Origin: Burkholderia lata
GTDB taxonomy: Bacteria > Pseudomonadota > Gammaproteobacteria > Burkholderiales > Burkholderiaceae
Length of the DNA stretch: 64,000 nt
Assembly (NCBI RefSeq): GCF_000012945.1
Contig: NC_007510.1
Coordinates: 3,286,001 to 3,350,000, forward strand
Direction: 5' to 3'
The position numbers and the translations under genes are program-made. Shown here piece by piece: positions 10,122 through 17,839 of this stretch; within the stretch, counting starts at the first letter, position 1, and each line of letters starts with the position of its first letter. Under the pieces are notes generated by a model. It was not told the origin of the DNA and ran no database searches. It saw nothing but the letters and a program-made list of their open reading frames with translations.

Positions 10122-11891
10122 TCAGGCCGGTTGTACGGCCGCCCCGCTGCCCGACGGCGGCAGGCGCGCGCCGAGCTGCTCGGCATAGCGTGCCGCCGCG
10201 TTGCCGCAGACGATGTGGAACGTGTCGAGCGACACCCACGCGACGTCGAGCGCACCGAGACGATCGCGATCGACCGCCGACGGATCGCGTACGACCACAC
10301 GCAGGCGCGTGGTCGCAACCGCATCGAGCGACGCGACGTTGGTCGCGCCGCCGAACACCGCGAGCCAGCGCGTCGGCTCCGGATCGAGCGGGCCGGCGGC
10401 CGCGCCCGTGACGGGCTGCGCGGCGGCGGCCGTCGCCGTCGATGCTGCGCCTGCCGCACCGCTGCCGATGGCGGCACGCATCTCGTCGGCAATGATGTCG
10501 GCCTCGGGCCCGATGATCACCTGCACGCTGTTGCCGCCGCGCTTGAGCACGCCGCGCGCGCCGATCGATTTCAGTTCCGGCTCCGAAACCTTCTCCGGAT
10601 CGACGACGGTCAGGCGCAGGCGCGTCGTGCACGCGTCGACGACCGACAGGTTGCCTGCCCCGCCGAGCGCGGCGATATAGCGCTGCGCGCGCGGTGCTGC
10701 GGCAACCGCAGCGGCGCCGGCAGCCGGCGCAACGAAGCCGCCCGATGCGTACGATTCAGCAGCCGCATCGGCCGATGCCGGCTCACGGCCCGGCGTGGCC
10801 ATGTTGAACTTGCGGATGAAGAAGCGGAACAGCCCGTAGTACGCGGCGCCGTACGCGATGCCAAGCGGAATCGCGATCCAGCCCTTCGTCGACAGCCCGT
10901 AGTTCAGCACGTAGTCGATCGCACCGGCCGAGAACGTGAAGCCGAGCTTCACGCCGAGGATCTGGCAGATCGCGAGCGACAGCCCCGTCAGCACCGCGTG
11001 GATCACGTACAGCACCGGTGCGAGGAACATGAAGCTGAATTCGATCGGCTCGGTCACGCCGGTCAGGAACGACGTCAGCGCCATCGACAGCAGCAGGCCG
11101 CCGACCATCGCGCGGCGTTCCTTCGGCGCTTCGTGCAGCATCGCCAGACACGCCGCCGGCAGGCCGAACATCATGATCGGGAAGAAGCCGGCCATGAAGG
11201 TGCCCGCGGTCGGGTCGCCCGCGAAGAAGCGGTGCAGGTCGCCGTGCACGATCTCGCCGCCGGCGGGCGGCGTGAAGTTGCCGAACACGAACCATGCGAG
11301 CGAGTTGAGGATGTGGTGCAGGCCCGTGACGAGCAGCAGGCGGTTCAGGAAGCCGAACACGAACGCACCGATCGCGCCCGCCGTCGTCAGCCACTGGCCG
11401 GCCGCGTCGATCAGATGCTGGACCGGCTGCCAGACGTATCCGAACGCGATGCCGAGTATCACGCAGACCAGCCCCGTGATGATCGGTACGAACCGTTTGC
11501 CGCCGAAGAACGCGAGGTAGTCCGGCAGCTTGATGTCTTTATAGCGGTTGTACAGCAGGCCCGCGACCACACCCGCGATGATCCCGGACAGCACGCCCAT
11601 GTTCAGCTTGGGATCGATGTCCTTCATGATCGCGGTTTCGATCAGGTAACCGATCGCGCCCGCGAGCGCCGCGACGCCGTTGTTGTCCTTCGCGAAACCG
11701 ACCGCCACGCCGATCGCGAACAGCAGCGGCAGGTTGTCGAAAATCGCGCCGCCGGCGTCGGCGATCATCTTGATGTTGAACACGTCCGGCTGGCCGAGTC
11801 GCAGCAGGATGCCGGCAACCGGCAGTACCGCGATCGGTAGCATCAGTGCCCGGCCCAGGCCCTGTATTTTCAGAAACGGATTCCCGTTCAT
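10122..11891 (-). CDS. nagE: PTS N-acetylglucosamine permease EIIC-EIIB, with a second degenerate EIIB
   Basis: A 589-residue glucose-family PTS transporter. EIIC (about 1-365) has roughly ten membrane helices and the conserved sugar-site segment GVTEPIEFSF (278-287). The first EIIB (about 402-475) carries the phosphorylated Cys421 in VVDACTTRLRL. After an Ala/Thr-rich linker, a second EIIB-like domain (about 505-578) follows with LDAVATTRLRV, in which Ala526 stands where the Cys should be. EIIA is not in this chain; it is in the adjacent fused EIIA-HPr-EI protein. GlcNAc specificity is inferred from nagA, nagB2 and the hexosaminidase next door. It is the last gene of the operon, 87 bases after the PTS fusion gene. 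Confidence 0.92.
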   Translation of the reverse strand: MNGNPFLKIQGLGRALMLPIAVLPVAGILLRLGQPDVFNIKMIADAGGAIFDNLPLLFAIGVAVGFAKDNNGVAALAGAIGYLIETAIMKDIDPKLNMGVLSGIIAGVVAGLLYNRYKDIKLPDYLAFFGGKRFVPIITGLVCVILGIAFGYVWQPVQHLIDAAGQWLTTAGAIGAFVFGFLNRLLLVTGLHHILNSLAWFVFGNFTPPAGGEIVHGDLHRFFAGDPTAGTFMAGFFPIMMFGLPAACLAMLHEAPKERRAMVGGLLLSMALTSFLTGVTEPIEFSFMFLAPVLYVIHAVLTGLSLAICQILGVKLGFTFSAGAIDYVLNYGLSTKGWIAIPLGIAYGAAYYGLFRFFIRKFNMATPGREPASADAAAESYASGGFVAPAAGAAAVAAAPRAQRYIAALGGAGNLSVVDACTTRLRLTVVDPEKVSEPELKSIGARGVLKRGGNSVQVIIGPEADIIADEMRAAIGSGAAGAASTATAAAAQPVTGAAAGPLDPEPTRWLAVFGGATNVASLDAVATTRLRVVVRDPSAVDRDRLGALDVAWVSLDTFHIVCGNAAARYAEQLGARLPPSGSGAAVQPA

Positions 11892-11978
11892 TCAGTCCTC
11901 CAATCCTTGTCTCGTCATTAATCGTCGTTGACCTAATTGCTTTCGTCTTGAAACCGGTCGCGAACCTGCCGTCGACGC

Positions 11979-14537
11979 TCAGTCGAGCGGCCAGACCTCG
12001 CGGCTTGCTGCCCTTACCGCCTGTGCCGAATCGAGCGCGAGCAGATCCTGCGCGCGCTGACGGCACAACTGGTAATCGAGACGGCGCACACGCGCCTTGA
12101 TGCCCGGCACCGATACGGGGTCGACCGACAGCTCGGTCACGCCGAGGCCCACCAGCACCGGCACCGCGAGCGGATCGCCGCCGAGCGCGCCGCACACGCC
12201 CACCCACTTGCCGTGCTTCGCGGCGCCGCGCACCGCGATGTCGATCAGGCGCAGCACGGCCGGATGCAGGCCGTCGGATTGCGCAGCGAGATCGGCCTGG
12301 CAGCGGTCCATCGCGAGCGTGTATTGCGTCAGGTCGTTGGTGCCGATCGACAGGAAGTCCGCGTGCTGCGCGAGCTGGTCGGCCAGCAGCGCGGCCGACG
12401 GCACCTCGATCATCACGCCGACTTCGATCGGCTCGGTGCGGCCCTGCGCGCGGGCGAATTCGTCGATGCGCTTGCGCAGCCGCACGAGCTCACCCGCATC
12501 GGTGACCATCGGCAGCAGGATGCGCACCGCGCCGAGCGGCTTCACCGCGAGCAGGCCCTGCAATTGATCGTCGAGCAGATCGGGGCGCACCTGCGCGAGA
12601 CGGATGCCGCGCAGGCCGAGCGCCGGGTTCGGTTCGGGCGGCAGCGTCAGGTAGTCGACTTCCTTGTCGGCGCCGACGTCGAGCGTGCGGATGATCGCCG
12701 TGCGGCCCTGCAACGCGTCGACGATCGACTGGTAGCTCTGCTGGTGTTCGACGACCGTCGGCGCGGCCTGGCGATGGATGAACATCAGCTCGGTGCGCAG
12801 CAGGCCGACTGCATCGGCGCCGTTGTCGACCGCGGTGTTCGCATCGTCGAGCGTCGCGATGTTCGCGGCGACCTCGATCGCGCGGCCGTCGACGGTCGAG
12901 GCGGCTTCACCGGCCAGTTGCCGGTTCGCCTCGCGCACGCCGTCCAGGCGCTGGCGCTCGTGCCGCGCGCGCTCGACGTCGAGCGCGGTCGGCGCGTGTT
13001 CGAGCCGGCCCGCGCTCGCATCGACGACAACCTGCGTGCCGTCCGGAATCGCGTACAGCGCATCGCCGACCGCAACCAGCGCCGGAATGCCGAGCTGCCG
13101 CGCGATGATCGCCGCGTGCGACGTCGCGCCGCCGCGCGCCATCACGAGCGCGGTCACGCGCTGGCGATCGAGCGACGACAGGTCGGACGGCGTGAATTCC
13201 TCGGCCGCGAGCACCGCTTCGTCGGGCAGCGCACGCGCGGCACCGTTCGTGTGGCCGAGCGCGCGCAGCACGCGCTTCTCGATGTCGCGCAGGTCGGCCG
13301 CACGTTCGGCGAGCAGCGCATCGTCAAGCTTCGACAGCGTGTCGATCTGCGTGCGGATCGTCGCGCGCCATGCGAAGCCCGCGCTCTTGCCGAGGCTGAT
13401 CAGGTCGCGCGCCGCGTCGATCAGCGTCGGGTCTTCCAGCAGCACGCGGTGCACCGCGAAAATGCCTGCTTCGCCGACCGCGCCACGCGCCGATGCGTTG
13501 CGCACCGTTTCGTCGAGCTCGCCGTCGACGGCCTTCAGCGCCTGGTCGAGCTGGCGGCTTTCCGCAGCCGGCGTGCCGGAGGCCTGCTCGGGCGGCACGA
13601 TTTCCGCATCGTCGAGACGCACCAGCGTGCCGACCGCGATGCCGGGCGCCGCGCACACGCCCGCGAGCGTGTTCGGGTCGATCGGCACGCCGACGTTGCG
13701 CGCGACCATCTGCGGCGCGGGCGACTTCAGCCGTGCCGGCTTTTCTTCGACTTCACCGTGCGCTTCGCGCAGCAGCTCGTGCTCGACTGCATCGACGGCC
13801 TGCTGCGCGTGCGCGCCACGGCCGACCAGTTCGACCGTCGCGCCTTCGCCGGCGCCGAGGCCGAGCAGGCCGACGACGCTCGCGATCGACGCCTTGCGGC
13901 CGTCGAACAGCACGTCGACGGTCGCGTCGAACCCGCGTACGGCTTCACGTGCCCGCGCGGCCGGCCGCGCATGCAGGCCGCCCGGTTGTGCCAGCACGAT
14001 TTCACGGCGCACTTCGTTCTGCGCCGCCGCGCCGGTTTGTGCCGCCTGCACGGCCGCTTCGCCCTTGCCGCGCAACACGAGCAGCGGCGTCTCGCCGGCC
14101 GTCGCGAAGCCGCTCGCGCGATCGACAACCTCGAACGCATCCGAGTTCGCGATCGCGATCACCGACACGAGCGAATGCGCGCTGCGCGCCACCGCGTCCT
14201 GGTCGAACTCGATCAGCAGCGTGCCGGCCTCGACGCGTGCACCAGCCTCGACGTGCGCGATGAAGCCCTGCCCGTTCAGCTCGACCGTGTCGATGCCGAT
14301 GTGCAGCAGCACTTCCGCGCCGTGCGGCGTCGTGATCGTCACGGCATGGCCCGTGCGCGCGAGATGCGACACGACGCCCGCGCACGGCGCGACGAGCCGG
14401 CCCGCGAGCGGGTCGATGCCGATGCCGTCGCCGAACATCCCGCCGGAGAACACCGGATCGGGCACGTCGGCCAGCGCGACGATCGGCCCCGTCAACGGGG
14501 CAAGCAGGACGATCTGATCGTGGGTGGGGCTCTTCAA
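11979..14537 (-). CDS. Fused PTS phosphotransferase EIIA(Glc)-HPr-EI
   Basis: About 852 residues carrying a whole soluble phosphoryl chain in one polypeptide. Numbering from the TTG at 14537: an EIIA(Glc/Crr) domain (5-150) with active His79 in LLHIGIDTVEL; HPr (178-262) with active His189 in GGLHARPAA; and enzyme I (282-852) with active His474 in GGATSHAAIIAR and a C-terminal PEP-binding barrel. It takes phosphate from PEP and should pass it to Cys421 of NagE. I prefer the TTG because GAGGAG lies 6 bases upstream; an ATG eight codons earlier (14561) has a weaker site. Such fusions are known as multiphosphoryl transfer proteins. Separate ptsH and ptsI genes near 50-52 kb form a second chain. 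Confidence 0.93.
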   Translation of the reverse strand: MKSPTHDQIVLLAPLTGPIVALADVPDPVFSGGMFGDGIGIDPLAGRLVAPCAGVVSHLARTGHAVTITTPHGAEVLLHIGIDTVELNGQGFIAHVEAGARVEAGTLLIEFDQDAVARSAHSLVSVIAIANSDAFEVVDRASGFATAGETPLLVLRGKGEAAVQAAQTGAAAQNEVRREIVLAQPGGLHARPAARAREAVRGFDATVDVLFDGRKASIASVVGLLGLGAGEGATVELVGRGAHAQQAVDAVEHELLREAHGEVEEKPARLKSPAPQMVARNVGVPIDPNTLAGVCAAPGIAVGTLVRLDDAEIVPPEQASGTPAAESRQLDQALKAVDGELDETVRNASARGAVGEAGIFAVHRVLLEDPTLIDAARDLISLGKSAGFAWRATIRTQIDTLSKLDDALLAERAADLRDIEKRVLRALGHTNGAARALPDEAVLAAEEFTPSDLSSLDRQRVTALVMARGGATSHAAIIARQLGIPALVAVGDALYAIPDGTQVVVDASAGRLEHAPTALDVERARHERQRLDGVREANRQLAGEAASTVDGRAIEVAANIATLDDANTAVDNGADAVGLLRTELMFIHRQAAPTVVEHQQSYQSIVDALQGRTAIIRTLDVGADKEVDYLTLPPEPNPALGLRGIRLAQVRPDLLDDQLQGLLAVKPLGAVRILLPMVTDAGELVRLRKRIDEFARAQGRTEPIEVGVMIEVPSAALLADQLAQHADFLSIGTNDLTQYTLAMDRCQADLAAQSDGLHPAVLRLIDIAVRGAAKHGKWVGVCGALGGDPLAVPVLVGLGVTELSVDPVSVPGIKARVRRLDYQLCRQRAQDLLALDSAQAVRAASREVWPLD

Positions 14538-14576
14538 CTGGGACTCCTCGGCGCGTCTCATCGGCTGTCTCGGCTA

Positions 14577-15584
14577 TCAGTGCGTTTCGGTGACTTTGTT
14601 CAGGTGGCGCGGCGTGTCGGGATTGCGGCCGCGCGCGACGGCGAGATCCGCCGCCATCACGTAGAACGAAAGAATGGCGGCGATCGGGTCGAGCGCCGAA
14701 TGGGCGGACCGCGCAAGCGGCAGCGTCGCGCCGGGCGTGCCGGCGGGTGCCGCGAGCAGCACGGCGGCGCCGCGGGCGCGCATGTCTGCGGCGAGCTGCA
14801 GCAGGCCGGCCTGCTCGGGCCCCGGCGGCGCGAACACGAGCAGCGGATAGTCGCGGTCGATCAGCTCCATCGGGCCGTGACGGACTTCGGCGCTCGAGAA
14901 CGCCTCGGCCTGGATGCCGGACGTTTCCTTCAGCTTCAGCGCGGCTTCCTGCGCGATCGCGAGGCCCAGGCCGCGGCCGATCACGATCATCCGTTCGACG
15001 CCCGCCAGCGCGGCAACGGCCTGCGACCAGTCGAGCTGGCCGGCCTGCGCGAGCACGTCGGGCAGGCCGCGCAGCGCGGTCATCAGCGCGGCGTCGCGCT
15101 GCCAGTACGCAACGATCTGCGCGGACAGCGACAGCATCGCGATATAGCTCTTGGTCGCGGCCACCGACAGTTCGGGGCCGGCGAGCAGCGGCAACTGATG
15201 CTCGCATGCGTCGGCGAGCGGCGACGGCAGCACGTTCACGGCGGCGACGGTGCGCGCGCCGGCTTCGCGCAGCGCGGCCATCGTATTGACGAGATCGGGG
15301 CTCTTGCCCGACTGGGAGAAGGCGATCGCGAGCTGGTCCTGCACCTTCAGCGGCGCCTGCTGCAGCGTCGCGACCGACATCGGCAGCGATGCGACCGGCA
15401 CGCCGAGGCGGCTCATCGTCAGGCTCGCGAAATAGCTCGCGGCGTGATCCGAGCTGCCGCGCGCGACCGTCAGCGCGACGGCCGGCGGGTGATCGAGCAA
15501 CTGGCCGGCGAGCGCTTCGACGCGCGTGGTGTCGGCGATCTGCGCGGCGACGACCTGGGCGGACTCGCGCGCTTCCTTAAGCAT
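14577..15584 (-). CDS. SIS-domain glucosamine-6-phosphate deaminase, NagB-II type
   Basis: A protein of about 335 residues with two sugar-isomerase (SIS) domains resembling the isomerase half of GlmS. Typical motifs are VARGSSDHAASYF, SQSGKSPDLVN and GRGLGLAIAQEAALKLKE, and the C-terminal HLNKVTETH matches the GlmS-type tail. With no glutaminase domain and sitting next to nagA, it fits NagB-II, which converts glucosamine-6-phosphate to fructose-6-phosphate and ammonia. The start is uncertain: ATG 15584 overlaps the nagA stop, TTG 15593 has AAGGAG 6 bases upstream, and ATG 15611 lies further inside nagA. All three are translationally coupled to nagA. Confidence 0.87.
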   Translation of the reverse strand: MLKEARESAQVVAAQIADTTRVEALAGQLLDHPPAVALTVARGSSDHAASYFASLTMSRLGVPVASLPMSVATLQQAPLKVQDQLAIAFSQSGKSPDLVNTMAALREAGARTVAAVNVLPSPLADACEHQLPLLAGPELSVAATKSYIAMLSLSAQIVAYWQRDAALMTALRGLPDVLAQAGQLDWSQAVAALAGVERMIVIGRGLGLAIAQEAALKLKETSGIQAEAFSSAEVRHGPMELIDRDYPLLVFAPPGPEQAGLLQLAADMRARGAAVLLAAPAGTPGATLPLARSAHSALDPIAAILSFYVMAADLAVARGRNPDTPRHLNKVTETH

Positions 15585-16680
15585 ATTCGACAATCGATTC
15601 TCCTTCGACATAGGTCGCGGTGAGGTTCAGGTCGCGATCGAACACCGCGAGGTCGGCCCATGCGCCGCGCTCGAGGCGGCCGCGATCGGTGACGCCGAGG
15701 TAGTCGGCCGCGTAGCGCGACATCCGGTTCGACACGTCGGCGATCGGCAGGCCGAGCGACACGAGGTTGCGCAGCGCCTGGTCCATCGTCAGCGTGCTGC
15801 CGGCGAGCGTGCCGTCGGCGAGACGCACGCCGCCAAGGCACTTCGTCACGTGCTGGCTGCCGAGCCGGTATTCGCCGTCGGGCATGCCCGTTGCGGACGT
15901 GCTGTCGGTCACGACGTACAGGCGCGGGATCGCGCGCAGCGCCGCACGAATCGCGCCCGGGTGGACGTGCAGCAGGTCGGGGATGATTTCCGCGTATTCG
16001 GCGTGAGCAAGCGCCGCGCCCACCAGGCCCGGGTTGCGGTGATGCAGCGGCGACATCGCGTTGAACAGGTGCGTGAAACCGCATGCGCCGTGCTTGAGCG
16101 CGGCCACCGCGTCGTCGTAGGTCGCGAGCGAATGGCCGAGCTGCACGCGCACGCCGCGCGCGGCCATCTCGCCGATGATCTCGATGTGGCCGGCGATTTC
16201 CGGCGCGAGCGTGACGACGCGGATCGGCGCGATCGACAGGTACTTCAGCACTTCGTCGAGCACGGCCGACACGGCCGCGTCGGGCTGCGCGCCGAGCTTG
16301 CCGGGGTTGATGTACGGGCCTTCGAGATGCACGCCGAGCACGCGCGCGCCGCCCGGCGTGCGGGTGCGCGCGACGCTGCCGAGGTTGCCGACGACTTTCA
16401 TCAGTTCGTCGCGCGGCGCGGTCATCGTCGTCGCGAGCAGGCTCGTCGTGCCGAATTGCGCGTGCGTGCGGGCGATCGTCTCGATCGCGTCGCCGCCTTC
16501 CATCACGTCGGCGCCACCACCACCGTGCACGTGCAGGTCGATGAAGCCGGGCAGGATGTAAGGCGCGTCGTTCTTCGCGGGATCGACGGGCTTGCCGTCG
16601 AGGGTCGTAATGCGGCCGTTCTCGCTATCGAGCGAACCGTGAATCCAGCCGTCGGGGGTAAGGATGTTTCCAGTCAGCAT
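15577..16680 (-). CDS. nagA: N-acetylglucosamine-6-phosphate deacetylase
   Basis: A 367-residue amidohydrolase that removes the acetyl group from GlcNAc-6-phosphate, the step after PTS uptake. Metal and substrate motifs of the family are visible: HVHGGGGADVMEGG, HLEGPYINPGKLGAQ, LGHSLATYDDA, GFTHLFNAMSPLHHR and the catalytic Asp segment VVTDSTSATGMPDGEY. The ATG at 16680 opens the family N-terminus (MLTGNILTPDGW) and has AAGAGA upstream; the frame extends 17 codons further without support. The stop overlaps the preferred start of the deaminase gene. It lies 98 bases after the GntR regulator in the same direction. Confidence 0.95.
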   Translation of the reverse strand: MLTGNILTPDGWIHGSLDSENGRITTLDGKPVDPAKNDAPYILPGFIDLHVHGGGGADVMEGGDAIETIARTHAQFGTTSLLATTMTAPRDELMKVVGNLGSVARTRTPGGARVLGVHLEGPYINPGKLGAQPDAAVSAVLDEVLKYLSIAPIRVVTLAPEIAGHIEIIGEMAARGVRVQLGHSLATYDDAVAALKHGACGFTHLFNAMSPLHHRNPGLVGAALAHAEYAEIIPDLLHVHPGAIRAALRAIPRLYVVTDSTSATGMPDGEYRLGSQHVTKCLGGVRLADGTLAGSTLTMDQALRNLVSLGLPIADVSNRMSRYAADYLGVTDRGRLERGAWADLAVFDRDLNLTATYVEGESIVEYA

Positions 16681-16778
16681 GACGTTCTCTTGATGATCTG
16701 GTGACGCGGGCATCCGCGTCGTGATTTGCAAATCCGTGTCGTTGCTTCACGCGTGTCGCGCGCGGGCAGTCTCGCGCG

Positions 16779-17513
16779 TCAGCGTTTCAGTTCGGCGACG
16801 AAGTCGTAGTAATCGTCGCGGCAATACGTTTCACTCATTTCGATCGCGCGCTGATCGGCGCCGTAGCCGATCCGCGTGATCACCAGCAGGGCCGAACCCG
16901 GCTTCACCGCCATCCATTTCGCGATCGCGTGGGTGGCGTTCGCCGCGCGAAAGTGCTGCAGCGCGCGCACGACGGTCATCCCGCGCGCTTCGAGGTATTC
17001 GTACAGCAACGCACCGAGCACCTGCGGATCGGGCACCACCGCGGCCGGCAGCGTCGAGTGCTCGACCGCCATCACGATGCCGTCCGCGCGGCGCAGCCGT
17101 TCGAGCCGCGCCACCGTCGCGCCGGGCGCGAGGCCGAGACGCGTGATCTCGTCGCGGTTTGCGGCGCGCAGCGTGCGCGACAGCCACACCGAATCGGGCA
17201 CGAAGCCGCGCTGCTGCATCTTCGCGGTGAAGCCGACGAGACGCGACAGCGGATCGGCGACGCGTGGCGTGATGAAACTGCCCGCCCCGCGCGCCCGCTT
17301 GATCAGCCCCTGCTCGACCAGCAGCGCGAGTGCGCGACGGGCCGTGATCCGCGATACACCGACCGACACCGACAGTAGCCGCTCCGACGGGAGCGCCTCG
17401 CCGGCTCGCCACGCGCCGGCGTGGATCGCGCTCGCCAGGTTGCGGGCGAGCTGCAGATAGAGCGGCGTGTCGCTGAGGGGATCGGGCGCCAGTTCGGACC
17501 AGCCGGTTTCCAT
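16779..17513 (-). CDS. GntR/HutC-family regulator of the GlcNAc operon
   Basis: A 244-residue repressor-type protein. The N-terminal winged helix-turn-helix (about 18-85) contains LPSERLLSVSVGVSRITARRA and LIKRARGAGSFI. The C-terminal UTRA effector domain (about 100-240) contains SRTLRAANRDEITRLGL and the terminal SETYCRDDYYDFVAEL. HutC-type regulators of this kind (NagR, NagQ, DasR, YvoA) sense phosphorylated amino sugars and release the operator. It is the first gene of the nag cluster and an inverted repeat lies 65 bases upstream, which suggests autoregulation. Effector identity is inferred from the neighbours. Confidence 0.88.
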   Translation of the reverse strand: METGWSELAPDPLSDTPLYLQLARNLASAIHAGAWRAGEALPSERLLSVSVGVSRITARRALALLVEQGLIKRARGAGSFITPRVADPLSRLVGFTAKMQQRGFVPDSVWLSRTLRAANRDEITRLGLAPGATVARLERLRRADGIVMAVEHSTLPAAVVPDPQVLGALLYEYLEARGMTVVRALQHFRAANATHAIAKWMAVKPGSALLVITRIGYGADQRAIEMSETYCRDDYYDFVAELKR

Positions 17514-17577
17514 GTGCCTCCGGGTGTCGGACGACGACCTCGGGCCGTCGAAAGTGAGGGCATTATATAACCACCAT

Positions 17578-17601
17578 AATACCAGTCAACGAACTGGTAT
17601 T
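17578..17601. promoter_or_regulatory. Palindromic operator of the nag operon
   Basis: AATACCAGT (17578-17586), six spacer bases, then ACTGGTATT (17593-17601): a perfect 9-base inverted repeat 65 bases upstream of the GntR-family gene. Position and size fit an operator for that regulator. Confidence 0.75.
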
Positions 17602-17839
17602 AGTGGTTCGGAAATCGCCGAAAGCCTTGCCCGGCAAGCGTTTTAGTCCTCACAAACCCTTTGTTTACAACGAAGTACGGGATAGGGATTTACCCGGATT
17701 GGTATGCAAGGGGACAGTTCCGGTACTCGGTTCAGCCAGGTTTTGGGCGCGAATATGAGACCTGAATAGGACCAGTTGAGCCGACTGGTATGCACGGACG
17801 GCGAGGCACCGCGCGTTCGGCGGCATGCGCCGGTTGCCG
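17602..17839. other. Intergenic region between dnaE2 and the nag operon
   Basis: The rest of a 326-base gap. It is AT-richer than the genes and should hold the nag promoter at its right end. GGTATGCA occurs at 17701-17708 and 17787-17794, each after a T or C that makes it a possible extra half-site for the nag regulator. I see no gene or clear terminator for dnaE2. Confidence 0.4.

Noticed and set aside
12213..15623. An 1136-residue plus-strand frame opposite the nag PTS genes
   Set aside because: It is the antisense shadow of GC-rich genes: Arg/Ala/Asp/His-rich, no domains, and covers three clear genes on the other strand.
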